A DNA stretch of 33,279 nt from Mageeibacillus sp. UBA4314 (GTDB lineage: Bacteria; Bacillota; Clostridia; Saccharofermentanales; Saccharofermentanaceae), in contig DGUI01000029.1 of the NCBI GenBank assembly GCA_002394605.1, positions 28,702 through 61,980 on the forward strand, written 5' to 3'. Below are positions 23,696 to 31,807 of this stretch, piece after piece (the stretch's first letter is position 1; every line of letters begins with the position of its first letter). The translations under genes were made by a program, and so were the position numbers. The notes below the pieces were generated by a model, which had not been told where the DNA came from, made no database searches, and saw nothing but the letters and a program-made list of their open reading frames with translations.

Positions 23696-24757
23696 ATGTC
23701 ATCAGATATTAATTCAGCTATCGAACAAATGAAGATCAAGGCAGAGAGGAACAATAAGGTTCTTTCTGCGGGCGACCTTGATGCGATCTCGAATGATTAC
23801 GACATCATGCCCGATGATATGGACAAGATCACGAATGAACTTGAGAAATCAGGTTATAAGATCGAGGACATGTTCCCGGATTCGATCCTTCTCGACGGCA
23901 GGGAAGATGAGATCCCCGTTGACGACTCGGTGAGGATGTACCTCAAGGAGATCGGTAAGATCGAGCTCCTCAAGGCTGAAGAAGAGAGGGAACTTGCGTC
24001 AAGGATGGCAGAAGGCGACGAGGAAGCCAAGAACAAGCTCATCGAATCCAACCTGAGACTCGTCGTATCCATCGCCAAGAAGTACATGAACAGAGGTCTG
24101 TCGCTCTTAGACCTCATCCAGGAAGGCAATATCGGTCTCATCAAGGCCGTTGACAAGTTCGATTACCAGAAGGGATTTAAGTTCTCAACATATGCTACGT
24201 GGTGGATCAGACAGGCTATCACGAGAGCCATCGCTGACCAGGCGAGAACGATAAGGATCCCTGTTCACATGGTTGAGACGATCAATAAGCTCACAAGGAT
24301 CCAGCGTCAGCTCGTACAGGATCTCGGAAGAGAACCCACCATCGAGGAACTCGCTGAGAAGATGGGCGGTGAGGCAGCAGGCATGACTCCTGCCAAGATC
24401 CGTGAGATCCAGAAGATCTCCCAGGATCCCATCTCCATCGATAAGCCTGTCGGTGAAGAAGAAGACAGCCATCTCGTTGACTTCATCTCGAACGATGAAC
24501 TGGCTGCACCCGAGGAGGAAGTTGCAAGGACACTCCTCAAGGAAGACCTCATGAAGGCACTGAGTACTCTTACGGACCGTGAGAGGAAGGTCATAGAGCA
24601 CAGGTTCGGTCTCAAGGACGGTGTTCCCATGACTCTCGAGCAGGTTGGACAGAAGCTCGGAGTTACCAGGGAGAGGATCCGTCAGATCGAAGCGAAAGCT
24701 ATCAGGAAGCTCTCCAGAGCATCCAGTTCCAAGAGGCTTGAAGGCTATACAGATTGA
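23696..24757 (+). CDS. rpoD: RNA polymerase primary sigma factor
   Basis: The 353-residue protein has a short region 1.1 (residues ~1-65). Region 1.2 begins at DDSVRMYLKEIG (~76). Region 2 holds NLRLVVSIAKKYMNRGLSLLDLIQEGNIGL and the -10-reading FSTYATWWIRQAI segment (~118-178). Region 3 and region 4 follow, with the -35-reading helix VTRERIRQIEAKAIRKL (~323-339). This is the normal Firmicutes SigA layout, and the many TATAAT/TTGACA-type promoters in this window fit it. GGAG precedes the ATG. The usual upstream partner dnaG is absent; the neighbours are a zinc-ribbon membrane protein and an Rnf-like cluster starting 6 bp after the stop. Confidence 0.96.
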   Translation: MSSDINSAIEQMKIKAERNNKVLSAGDLDAISNDYDIMPDDMDKITNELEKSGYKIEDMFPDSILLDGREDEIPVDDSVRMYLKEIGKIELLKAEEERELASRMAEGDEEAKNKLIESNLRLVVSIAKKYMNRGLSLLDLIQEGNIGLIKAVDKFDYQKGFKFSTYATWWIRQAITRAIADQARTIRIPVHMVETINKLTRIQRQLVQDLGREPTIEELAEKMGGEAAGMTPAKIREIQKISQDPISIDKPVGEEEDSHLVDFISNDELAAPEEEVARTLLKEDLMKALSTLTDRERKVIEHRFGLKDGVPMTLEQVGQKLGVTRERIRQIEAKAIRKLSRASSSKRLEGYTD

Positions 24758-24763
24758 TGGACT

Positions 24764-26263
24764 ATGGCATCGGGTAAGCGATACACTTATCATAAAGGAT
24801 TTTTATCAGATAACGCTTTGGATTTCTCAAAGCGTTCATCTTTTATTAAGGAGATTTTGCTCGAGAGAGTCAATCCCACAAAGGTAATAATCCCGTGCAA
24901 ACAGCACTATGGCGTATCGGCTGTTCCCGTCGTCAAAGTCGGTGATGAGGTCAAGGTCGGACAGTGTGTCGCCATGCCGCCCAAAGGCAAGTTCTCTCTT
25001 GCCGTCCACAGCGGGATATCAGGCCGCGTGACGGAGATAAGGGACATAAAGCTCCCCAACGGCATCGAGTGCCCCGCGATCGTTATAGTCAATGACATGA
25101 AGATGAGCAGAGTGCCTTCTATCAGGCACCGCGAAAGCATGAACCTCGATTCCAAGGACGTTCTCGGCATCATTAGCAACGCCGGTATCTGCGGACTTGG
25201 CGGCGAGGGGATACCCACTGCTGCCAAGATAGACAGAGCCAGGAGGGCATGTGTTGACGAAGTGCTCGTCAATGCACTCCAGAGCGAACCGTATTCGACT
25301 TCAGACCTCATGATAATGAGCGAATACCCCGGTTATGTGGTAATGGGTGCTGCAGCAGTTGCAAGAGCATGCGGCGCGAAGAAAGTATCGATCCTGATCT
25401 CTGAGAAAAGGAAGATGCTCGCAGAGGGGATAACGACTGCGATAACGAATGCGAAGCATGATTTTAACGAGATATCTTTCGAGATAAAGTATTTTAAGGA
25501 GAGGTTCCCTCAGGGGTACTACAGGCTTGTTGCCAAGGCTCTTTACGGCGTTAACCTGACACCGGAGGAGACGCTCGAGGATAAGTGCTCTGCAGTGCTC
25601 TTCAACTGTTCGACTCTGTGCGCTTGCTGGGAGGCCTTATCAGAGAATGTCCCGCTCATGAACAGGGTCGTAAGTGTCACGGGTGACATAGCTAGCGGCC
25701 ATAATATCATCGTGCCGATAGGAACTCCCGTATCTGAAGTTTTGGCGGCTGGAAAGACCAGCGACATATCAGGTCCGGTCGTCTGGGGCAATTCACTGAC
25801 GGGACTTGCTATCGAGGACCCGGAGAACACTCCGATCATCAAGCTCACGAATGCCATTACCGTGATCCGCAAGCAGGAGACACCAAGGACGCCTTGCATC
25901 CACTGCGGTCTCTGTGCCCAGAACTGCCCGATGGGATTGTCCCCCCACATCATATATGAGATGCTCAAGCAGGGAATGCCCAAGAAGGCTGAAGAAGAAG
26001 GCGCGAGGACATGTATCTCGTGCGGGATCTGTTCCTACATCTGTCCTGCGGGGATTAGGCTCACTCCGAGGATAGCACAGTTCGCTGCTGAAGGAAGGAT
26101 CATCGGTGAGAACTCACTGCTCCATAATACGAGCTTCAAGTATGAGATAGAAGGAATCGGCGACCTGTCGCTGCTCGAAGATTATGTTACGGACAAAGAG
26201 GGGAGTGCAAATGACGATCCTGATGCCATCGAACTTCCTTTCGACGGGGGTAAGACCGTATGA
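24764..26263 (+). CDS. RnfC-like electron-transport subunit
   Basis: The 499-residue protein follows the RnfC plan: an N-terminal barrel-sandwich segment (VIIPCKQHYGVSAVPVVKVG, about 40-60), a Rossmann-like NAD/FMN domain with GLGGEGIPTAAKI, and a soluble ligand-binding SLBB-like part. Two C..C..C...CP clusters for [4Fe-4S] lie at about residues 378-389 and 416-427. RnfC passes electrons between NADH and ferredoxin via the membrane Rnf complex. Two hallmark segments are altered: the N-terminal GGIHP segment is missing and the usual NGAECEPY-type loop reads NALQSEPY. The start is 6 bp after rpoD with a poor ribosome binding site; a perfect 9-bp hairpin lies inside codons 17-25. It overlaps the next gene by ATGA. 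Confidence 0.88.
   Translation: MASGKRYTYHKGFLSDNALDFSKRSSFIKEILLERVNPTKVIIPCKQHYGVSAVPVVKVGDEVKVGQCVAMPPKGKFSLAVHSGISGRVTEIRDIKLPNGIECPAIVIVNDMKMSRVPSIRHRESMNLDSKDVLGIISNAGICGLGGEGIPTAAKIDRARRACVDEVLVNALQSEPYSTSDLMIMSEYPGYVVMGAAAVARACGAKKVSILISEKRKMLAEGITTAITNAKHDFNEISFEIKYFKERFPQGYYRLVAKALYGVNLTPEETLEDKCSAVLFNCSTLCACWEALSENVPLMNRVVSVTGDIASGHNIIVPIGTPVSEVLAAGKTSDISGPVVWGNSLTGLAIEDPENTPIIKLTNAITVIRKQETPRTPCIHCGLCAQNCPMGLSPHIIYEMLKQGMPKKAEEEGARTCISCGICSYICPAGIRLTPRIAQFAAEGRIIGENSLLHNTSFKYEIEGIGDLSLLEDYVTDKEGSANDDPDAIELPFDGGKTV
24812..24836 (+). repeat. Hairpin inside the 5' end of the rnfC-like gene
   Basis: AACGCTTTG (24812-24820) pairs perfectly with CAAAGCGTT (24828-24836) around 7 nt and is followed by CATCTTTTATT. 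It is 55 nt after the rpoD stop and could attenuate readthrough into the rnf genes. Confidence 0.55.
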
Positions 26264-27252
26264 GCAAGAACAGATATCTGGCCCCGTTCATTCACACTGA
26301 GAAGAGCGCTCCGCATATCTATCTGACGCACATAGCGGCGCTGATGCCGTGCGTGGCAGGAGCGTTCATATTCTACGGATTATCTGCCATCACTCTGGTA
26401 GTCGGATGTGCAGCGGCGTTCATGCTGCTCGACAATGCTTTCGGCAAGATGGTAAGAAGGGACGGGATGAGCAGGAACTATACGGATTTCAGCTCGATCG
26501 AGGCAGGTATCGTCTATGCACTGATGCTTCCTCCGGGAACATCCATAATCGTTGCACTGACGGGCGTTCTGTTCGGATCGTTCGTGGTCAAGCAGTTCTT
26601 CGGAGGCGCAGGCAATAACATCTTAAATCCCGCGTGTGTTGCAAGGCTCTGCGTAGAGATGCTCTTCCCGGCGCAGATGGCTATGTTTAAGACTCCGCTC
26701 AGCTCATGGTTTGATGTAACTTCGCTTATCGGAAGGAGCGACAGTGTCATTTCCGCTTCCGATCCCCAGAGCCTTTTTATCGTTGAGATCCTGACGGGCA
26801 ACTATGCAGGATATCTCGGCATGGGATGTGCAGTGCTCATAATAGCCATGTGGGTGTACCAGATCCTTAAGGGAACGGTCAGGATATATGCCCCTGTCGC
26901 ATATCTCACAACACTTATCTTATTATTTCCGCTTATCAGCAGCAAGTACATGCCCGGTGAGACGAGCATCAGATCGATACTGATTTACATACTGTCATCA
27001 GGCGTGCTCTATGTTGCAGTATATATGCTGGGAGACTTCACGACGATGCCTTCCAGAAGGTGGGGCGGCGTTGCAGCAGGTATCCTTTGTGCCGCCATGA
27101 CAACAGTCCTGCTGGGCAGGGTATCTGACATGTGTGCTGTTTTGGCACCTGTCATGGCGACTAACTTTATGTCATTTGAGATCGATTTCTTCTCAAAGAC
27201 GATCGCCAGGAGAGGCAAGATACAGCAGAGGGAGGTGAAGGTCAACAGATGA
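26260..27252 (+). CDS. RnfD-like membrane subunit
   Basis: The 330-residue polytopic protein belongs to the NqrB/RnfD/RsxD family. It has the family segment IEAGIVYALMLPPG followed by KQFFGGAGNNILNPACVARL (about residues 72-128). Later helices match the family (LTGNYAGYLGMG, PVAYLTT). RnfD normally carries an FMN linked to the threonine of an SGAT motif in the loop after the NPA segment. Here the corresponding loop reads WFDVTSLIG (near residues 150-158) with no SGAT, so covalent flavin attachment by ApbE looks unlikely. It overlaps the rnfC-like stop and the rnfG-like start by ATGA, so translation is coupled across the operon. Confidence 0.85.
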   Translation: MSKNRYLAPFIHTEKSAPHIYLTHIAALMPCVAGAFIFYGLSAITLVVGCAAAFMLLDNAFGKMVRRDGMSRNYTDFSSIEAGIVYALMLPPGTSIIVALTGVLFGSFVVKQFFGGAGNNILNPACVARLCVEMLFPAQMAMFKTPLSSWFDVTSLIGRSDSVISASDPQSLFIVEILTGNYAGYLGMGCAVLIIAMWVYQILKGTVRIYAPVAYLTTLILLFPLISSKYMPGETSIRSILIYILSSGVLYVAVYMLGDFTTMPSRRWGGVAAGILCAAMTTVLLGRVSDMCAVLAPVMATNFMSFEIDFFSKTIARRGKIQQREVKVNR

Positions 27253-28643
27253 ACGGTTCCGGTCTTAAGAAGATAGTAACAGAGATCATTGTGATCTTCG
27301 TTCTCGGTATCGTTGCCGTTATCGGAGGCATATATCTGTCGTCCTTCAGGAAAGGCGAGAGGGAGCAGACGATCTATATCGAGAAGTACAAGGATGTTCT
27401 CAAATGCAGCCGTTATGATAAGATCTCCAGTCCTATCCTCGACAATTATGATGATATCAATGAAGTCTATATCGGTTATGACGGACTTGGGGCTCCCCAG
27501 GGTTATGTGATCGATGTTCAGCGCGAAAACGAATTCGGCCAGCAGATCCACCTGCTCGTCGGCATCGACTATGAATCTGCGACTCTTACGGGTGTCAAGC
27601 GGCTGAGGGATGAGAGTAATCCGATAGAGATGGACGACGATAAGATGGCCATGTTCAGGAAGAGTGTGATCGGTAAGAGGATCCCGGTGGCATTTACCGG
27701 CAATATCTCTGAAGAGGACACCTCCGTATCCCACAGTGAGATCGTTATAAACGGACTTCACGACGGTGTCTATTTTGCACAGTCCGTAGTCAAGGATCAA
27801 TCAGGTTATATCGATTATGTCGAGATCACCGTTGAGTCAGGCAGGATCTCGCGTGTAAGGTGGGATGCTGTCAATGTCGATCCCACGACAGAGGACAGGA
27901 GTCAGGCCTCGCTGTCAGGCGCATACAGTATCCCCGGTCTTGACTGGGCAACCCAGTCTTACAACGTCTGCCATGCTCTTATCGAGTATCAGGATCCTGA
28001 TCTCCTCAACATGAAATCAGACGGTACGACAGCTATCGTTGAAGGCGTTACATGTGATATCAGACGCTTTATCGATCTGTCGGAGGAATGTATCGATTAT
28101 GCTCATTCCGGATACCGTAAGGAGCGTTATCTTGCAGATTATGACGTTGTCCTCAAAAAGATCTTCAGAGGTACTGCAGAGTCCCTCAATCTCTATAACG
28201 AGGACGGATTCATCGTCGAGTCTTTCGATCAGAAACTCGGCCCTTTTGAGATCAAGAACAGCGATGGTGTCGTAACGGGTCTTCGGACGATCAGAGAACT
28301 GGCGGTACATTATAACTCTTCAGATGATGATAAGGATAAGGACAAGGATCAGGATGATAAGCCGGCATCTCCCACGGATGCTGCTGATACGGACAGCGGC
28401 AGTAAGGACACTGCGGATCCTTCCGCAGACGGCGGACTGATCGATGGTGCGGAAGACGGCGTCATCAATCCTGACAGCCAGTCTGATAACTCGCTCATAG
28501 ACAGTGTGGACGATCTGCCGATGAGTGAAATCGCGAGTTATGTGGATGCCGTTCCGGGAGCAGCTTCCGGATCAAAACTTGCAGTATCGTGCATCAATTC
28601 GTGCTACAAATTCATGAAAGATTATCTTAACTGGTTGGTGTGA
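27249..28643 (+). CDS. RnfG-like membrane-anchored protein with two degenerate FMN-bind regions
   Basis: The 464-residue protein has one N-terminal membrane anchor (about 8-30) and is otherwise external. Residues ~65-145 look like the first part of RnfG (a GYDGLGAPQGYVIDV strand and LLVGIDYESATLTGVK), but the ETPGLG segment is replaced by an acidic stretch. Residues ~168-280 resemble the FMN-bind module of external flavoproteins (DGVYFAQS, then YVEITVESGRISRV). The flavin-accepting [ST]GA[ST] site is only EGVT (264-269). A long acidic Asp/Lys linker (~359-395) and two late cysteines (CINSC) follow. It is twice the usual RnfG length. Its neighbours and ATGA overlap make it part of the Rnf-like operon; whether it binds flavin at all is uncertain. 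Confidence 0.7.
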   Translation: MNGSGLKKIVTEIIVIFVLGIVAVIGGIYLSSFRKGEREQTIYIEKYKDVLKCSRYDKISSPILDNYDDINEVYIGYDGLGAPQGYVIDVQRENEFGQQIHLLVGIDYESATLTGVKRLRDESNPIEMDDDKMAMFRKSVIGKRIPVAFTGNISEEDTSVSHSEIVINGLHDGVYFAQSVVKDQSGYIDYVEITVESGRISRVRWDAVNVDPTTEDRSQASLSGAYSIPGLDWATQSYNVCHALIEYQDPDLLNMKSDGTTAIVEGVTCDIRRFIDLSEECIDYAHSGYRKERYLADYDVVLKKIFRGTAESLNLYNEDGFIVESFDQKLGPFEIKNSDGVVTGLRTIRELAVHYNSSDDDKDKDKDQDDKPASPTDAADTDSGSKDTADPSADGGLIDGAEDGVINPDSQSDNSLIDSVDDLPMSEIASYVDAVPGAASGSKLAVSCINSCYKFMKDYLNWLV

Positions 28644-28644
28644 T

Positions 28645-29748
28645 ATGTCAGAAGAACAGAACTTCAAGAATCTGCCGTTTGATGCTGAGGGGGGTGCCGG
28701 TCTTTACGGGCACAAGCCCCGTGCCATGCATGTAAGCCCGCCGAGATATCTGACGACGAGGTCTTCTCTGTTCCTCGCTTTCGCGGTGATGGGTCTGGAT
28801 CTTGCGTTCCTTGGCGGTGCCATGGTGTACATTTCAGTTCTCGAAGCAGTTATCATAACGCTTATCTGGTGTTTTACATTCAGGTATCTTAAAAAGCCTG
28901 AATTATCGCCTATTGCCACAGCGGCACTGACTCTTCTTGCAGCAGGCGCAGGATATGTGCTTAATGATGTGATGACTGCCCCGTGGGTGCTCGTGTTCTC
29001 GCTCGGGCTTGTATCACTTGGCAGGATACCTCCTGAAGAGGGTGATGATCAGCGCGTTAAGATATACGGTGAAGTCCTGGTACCCCTCTTCTTTGCCATC
29101 CTGGCATCGCTTGCCGGATATTACGGCGCCATGGTCTTCGAGCGCAGGTATCTCTTCATTGAGATCATAATCTCGGTATCGTTCCTGATTCTTGCATCGA
29201 TCGTTATCTCCAAGATCAGCGGAAGCCGTTTCTTCTTTACTTCAAGGAGACTTACGGAATTCTGGGATATTCCGGTCGCTGAGTTCAGCCAGACGAGGAT
29301 CTTCCTTTTCGCAAAGCTCAAGTTCCTCATCACATCGGTATGGATCTTTGTGATCGCAGTTGCCATATGGTATTTTGTTGATACTCCCTGGAGAGATCAT
29401 CTGTTTATACCGGTGATCGCTGTCCTTGTCCTTCCGGTAGTATTTCTCATCGCTGCCTCTGACCGTGACGTCAAGTCGGCATTCGGACCTAAATTTCATC
29501 TCTATGAAGCGTATATCTGTGCGGCATTGACAGGTCTGTTCTTTGTCCAGTACAGCAGGGAACTGTCCCTTGCCAGGGCAGTCTACATCTTCCTTCTCTT
29601 TGCCGGAACGGACATAATCGGAAGTGCGCTCCTTGCGGTCATCAGGAGAAGGCAGATCTTCGTATCGAGAAGCAAGTACATCGACGGAACACCGTTCATG
29701 ATGACGATGTTCGCGCTTCTCGTTATGCTGATGGAGAGCGTATCCTGA
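28645..29748 (+). CDS. Unrecognised polytopic membrane protein of the Rnf-like operon
   Basis: The 367-residue protein starts one base after the rnfG-like stop. The N-terminal ~37 residues are soluble, followed by about 10-11 hydrophobic helices. A cytoplasmic loop near residue 126 is charged (RIPPEEGDDQR) and a larger one lies near 190-225 (SRRLTEFWDIPVAEFSQTR). In position and size (2 x ~180) it could stand in for a fused RnfA/RnfE pair, but I see neither their GLCP-type cysteine motifs nor their usual start, so I do not assign it. No RnfB follows. No terminator is visible after it. Confidence 0.7.
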   Translation: MSEEQNFKNLPFDAEGGAGLYGHKPRAMHVSPPRYLTTRSSLFLAFAVMGLDLAFLGGAMVYISVLEAVIITLIWCFTFRYLKKPELSPIATAALTLLAAGAGYVLNDVMTAPWVLVFSLGLVSLGRIPPEEGDDQRVKIYGEVLVPLFFAILASLAGYYGAMVFERRYLFIEIIISVSFLILASIVISKISGSRFFFTSRRLTEFWDIPVAEFSQTRIFLFAKLKFLITSVWIFVIAVAIWYFVDTPWRDHLFIPVIAVLVLPVVFLIAASDRDVKSAFGPKFHLYEAYICAALTGLFFVQYSRELSLARAVYIFLLFAGTDIIGSALLAVIRRRQIFVSRSKYIDGTPFMMTMFALLVMLMESVS

Positions 29749-29841
29749 ACGGATCCCTTATCACGGATGATAATTAATAGCAGCCTGATAAAAGAGGACA
29801 AGTGTCTTGCAGACATTGCAGAGATCCTCATCCGTCATATT

Positions 29842-29865
29842 GATTTTCCTTACAGAAGGAAAATC
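29842..29865. repeat. 10-bp inverted repeat at the stop of the 29850 gene
   Basis: GATTTTCCTT (29842-29851) and AAGGAAAATC (29856-29865) are perfectly complementary around 4 nt. It lacks a T run on either strand and may only impede readthrough between convergent units. Confidence 0.5.
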
Positions 29866-30464
29866 AGGCCCAGATACATAACAGCGCCCGCAATATTGCC
29901 TTTCGCGGGGAGTTTTGTAAGCAGCAATAACAGTATGACCGGCAAAGTATTCAGTACGCACGCCCACTGCGGAAGTGGTGTTTTGCCCGTTACCACCATA
30001 ACGAAAAGTGTAACAAGGAAAACTGCAAGTCCCAGGTACCCGGTGATCATGGTAACAATGGTCTTTGATTGGAATTCCAGCACAGCCTTCCCGGCTTCAT
30101 CCGTCCTTCCCAATCTGACATACATCCATTCCACAAACCCGCATATGACATGATGAACGACTATGGAGATCAGGAACACGACAGATGATATGTACATGAC
30201 CACGGATGCCGCTTCGGAAAACCCGCTCATCCATCTGCTTAATCCCAGATATCCGAATCCGAAAGCAGTGATCGCATATACCCCGAGAAGGACCGATAAC
30301 AACGGCCACCTTAAAGGAAGATCTGCAAATACAGACCTCATCTTAACAGGATCCTTAAGCGCCCCTTTCAGATCAAGTCTTCCAGAGGGCGAATAGCCAA
30401 GCAAGCAGTCGCATATTCCGCAAAGAACATGTCCGGCAAATGCGATAAGTAAAACGGTTTTCAT
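29850..30464 (-). CDS. Polytopic membrane protein, function unknown
   Basis: The 204-residue protein has about six hydrophobic segments and a short charged N-terminal domain after the first helix (GYSPSGRLDLKGALKDP). It faintly resembles uncharacterised DUF6796-like Clostridial membrane proteins, but I am not sure. AGAGGA precedes the ATG by about 9 nt, and a TATAAT (30510-30515, minus strand) lies 46 bp upstream. It is convergent with the Rnf-like operon, with 101 bp between stops. A 10-bp inverted repeat (29842-29865) overlaps its stop codon, but without a T run. Confidence 0.7.
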   Translation of the reverse strand: MKTVLLIAFAGHVLCGICDCLLGYSPSGRLDLKGALKDPVKMRSVFADLPLRWPLLSVLLGVYAITAFGFGYLGLSRWMSGFSEAASVVMYISSVVFLISIVVHHVICGFVEWMYVRLGRTDEAGKAVLEFQSKTIVTMITGYLGLAVFLVTLFVMVVTGKTPLPQWACVLNTLPVILLLLLTKLPAKGNIAGAVMYLGLIFLL

Positions 30465-30509
30465 TTATATCAGTCCTCTTCTCAATGCATCTCTGGTCAG
30501 AATGAATTG

Positions 30510-30515
30510 ATTATA
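30510..30515 (-). promoter_or_regulatory. -10 box with adjacent palindrome
   Basis: The minus-strand TATAAT is preceded in its spacer by ACCAATTGGT (30517-30526), a perfect 10-bp palindrome that could bind a regulator. Confidence 0.45.
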
Positions 30516-30581
30516 CACCAATTGGTTAGGTGCGGCTAATGTAATAGAACACATAATCATCGGCGAAGGTGCAGGTTTGAG

Positions 30582-30841
30582 CAGACTAATCTTCAATCTA
30601 ACCGGCTCTAGTTTGAGCTTTTGTCTGCCTGCGCAGACTAATCGTCAATCTAACCGGCTCTAGTTTGAGCTTTTGTCTGCGTGCGCAGACTAACCTTCAA
30701 TCTAACTGACTCTAGTTTGAGCTTTTGTCTGCGTGCGCAGACTAATCGTCAATCTAACCGGCTTTAGTTTGAGTTTTTGTCTGCCTGCTCAGACTAACCG
30801 TCAATCTAACCAGCTTTAGTTTGAGCTTTTGTCTGCGTGCG
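30582..30841. repeat. Array B: five 52-bp tandem hairpin repeats
   Basis: Units begin with CAGACTAA at 30582, 30634, 30686, 30738 and 30790, exactly 52 bp apart. Each is a 48-bp hairpin with outer arms GCAGAC/GTCTGC (the fifth begins TCAGAC), plus a 4-nt spacer (CTGC or GTGC). An inner near-complement TCAATCTAA / TTAGTTTGA lies within units 4 and 5. Units differ at only a few sites. A truncated fragment (GGTTTGAG) precedes unit 1. No gene is visible in 30465-30911. Confidence 0.95.
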
Positions 30842-30867
30842 CGATTTTGTCAAAAAGAAAAAATCGC
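30841..30867. repeat. 8-bp hairpin adjoining array B
   Basis: GCGATTTT (30841-30848) pairs with AAAATCGC (30860-30867). It lies 45 bp beyond the stop of the minus-strand LRR-like gene and may end its transcript, although the T run falls inside the loop. Confidence 0.45.
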
Positions 30868-30911
30868 CAACAATAAAACTCAAATCATCGTCATCCATAA
30901 AGATAATTTGA

Positions 30912-31775
30912 TTAACCTTTTCGATATTTCTCGACCAGTTCATTGAACTTTGAAATATACTTTTCAATTTTCTTCTCATTTCCCTCAAATGGAATTGTAG
31001 GCTTTCTTTTACCGACAATAATCGCGGCGGGAATATCCTGCTGTCTTGTCTGCTCATTAATCAATTTGTATTCCACATATGGACGCAGTGAGTATCCTTC
31101 GAGGTTGGGACACTTCGCAACGATCCAGGCGACCTGTTCTGTCGTAAAATGATTAAAAGGAAAATCAAACACTTCAAGTTGCTTCATATCAGGAAGGAAA
31201 GATATGTCCATATCGCGTATACATTTACCCCAGAAGTTGATCCTTTTTACACAGGTATCAGCCAGTGGCTTCAAGCTGTCGATCTCAAGAGTGCGCCACA
31301 TTGTATTACCAATACCAAACCACTCCAAAGATGGTGCTTTCTCTATCCCTGATATGTCGTGCAGCCTTGTAAAATCATCAAGCTCAACAGCCTTGAGTGA
31401 TACATTATTACTCATATCCCAAAGCTTTGTTATCTTCTGATTATGGAACCAGTAAACATACTCCAGATCAGGCAATGTTCCAAGCAAGGACCAGTCCTCT
31501 ACAGACTTATTTTTGAAAAAGTTTATATAGCGTAATTGTGCGCCATATGTCTTGATAAAGTACTCGAAAGTCTCCTGCGTCAAACCAAAAACAGCCACAG
31601 ACTTTACATCAGGATAATCTTTAAGTTTATCCAATTCTTCGATTTGGATCTTACCACCGCTCACATCAGCGTCTCTGGTCATGAGAACTAACTGTGTTCC
31701 ATGGAAATTATCACATTCGGGACAGTTAAGTTCCCGTCTTATCAATTCTTTGAAATCTTTAACATGAATGTTCAT
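30912..31775 (-). CDS. Cytoplasmic leucine-rich-repeat-like protein
   Basis: The 287-residue protein has no signal peptide or membrane helix. A CPEC motif sits near residue 19. From about residue 50 to 235 it shows irregular LRR-like strands (LPDLEYVYWFHNQKITKLWDMS, SLKAVELDDFTRLHDISGIE, PSLEWFGIGN, MKQLEVFDFPFNHF). The C-terminal ~50 residues are charged and helical (EKKIEKYISKFNELVEKYRKG). Such proteins act by protein binding, and a defence or adaptor role is possible given the accessory setting; nothing in the sequence proves it. The ribosome binding site is weak (AGGTG). Its promoter is copy 1 of a 71-bp duplicated element also found ahead of the Fic pair. Confidence 0.75.
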   Translation of the reverse strand: MNIHVKDFKELIRRELNCPECDNFHGTQLVLMTRDADVSGGKIQIEELDKLKDYPDVKSVAVFGLTQETFEYFIKTYGAQLRYINFFKNKSVEDWSLLGTLPDLEYVYWFHNQKITKLWDMSNNVSLKAVELDDFTRLHDISGIEKAPSLEWFGIGNTMWRTLEIDSLKPLADTCVKRINFWGKCIRDMDISFLPDMKQLEVFDFPFNHFTTEQVAWIVAKCPNLEGYSLRPYVEYKLINEQTRQQDIPAAIIVGKRKPTIPFEGNEKKIEKYISKFNELVEKYRKG

Positions 31776-31807
31776 TACTAATCACCTACTAGAGTGGATT
31801 TCAACAC

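Noticed and set aside
24857..24859. TTG at 24857 behind AAGGAG as an alternative rnfC-like start
   Set aside because: The spacing of 3 nt between the purine-rich site and TTG is too short, and residues before it align in position with the RnfC N-terminus.
27009..27800. A 263-codon frame antisense to the rnfD/rnfG-like genes
   Set aside because: It is a mirror of codon bias, crossing two well-supported genes with coupled overlaps.
30582..30841. CRISPR array
   Set aside because: The full 52-bp unit is conserved, leaving no unique spacers.
30806..31057. A minus-strand frame with an FMDDDDLSFIVGDFFFL segment beside array B
   Set aside because: It overlaps the LRR-like gene in another frame and runs into the repeat array; the readable stretch is short and has no ribosome binding site.
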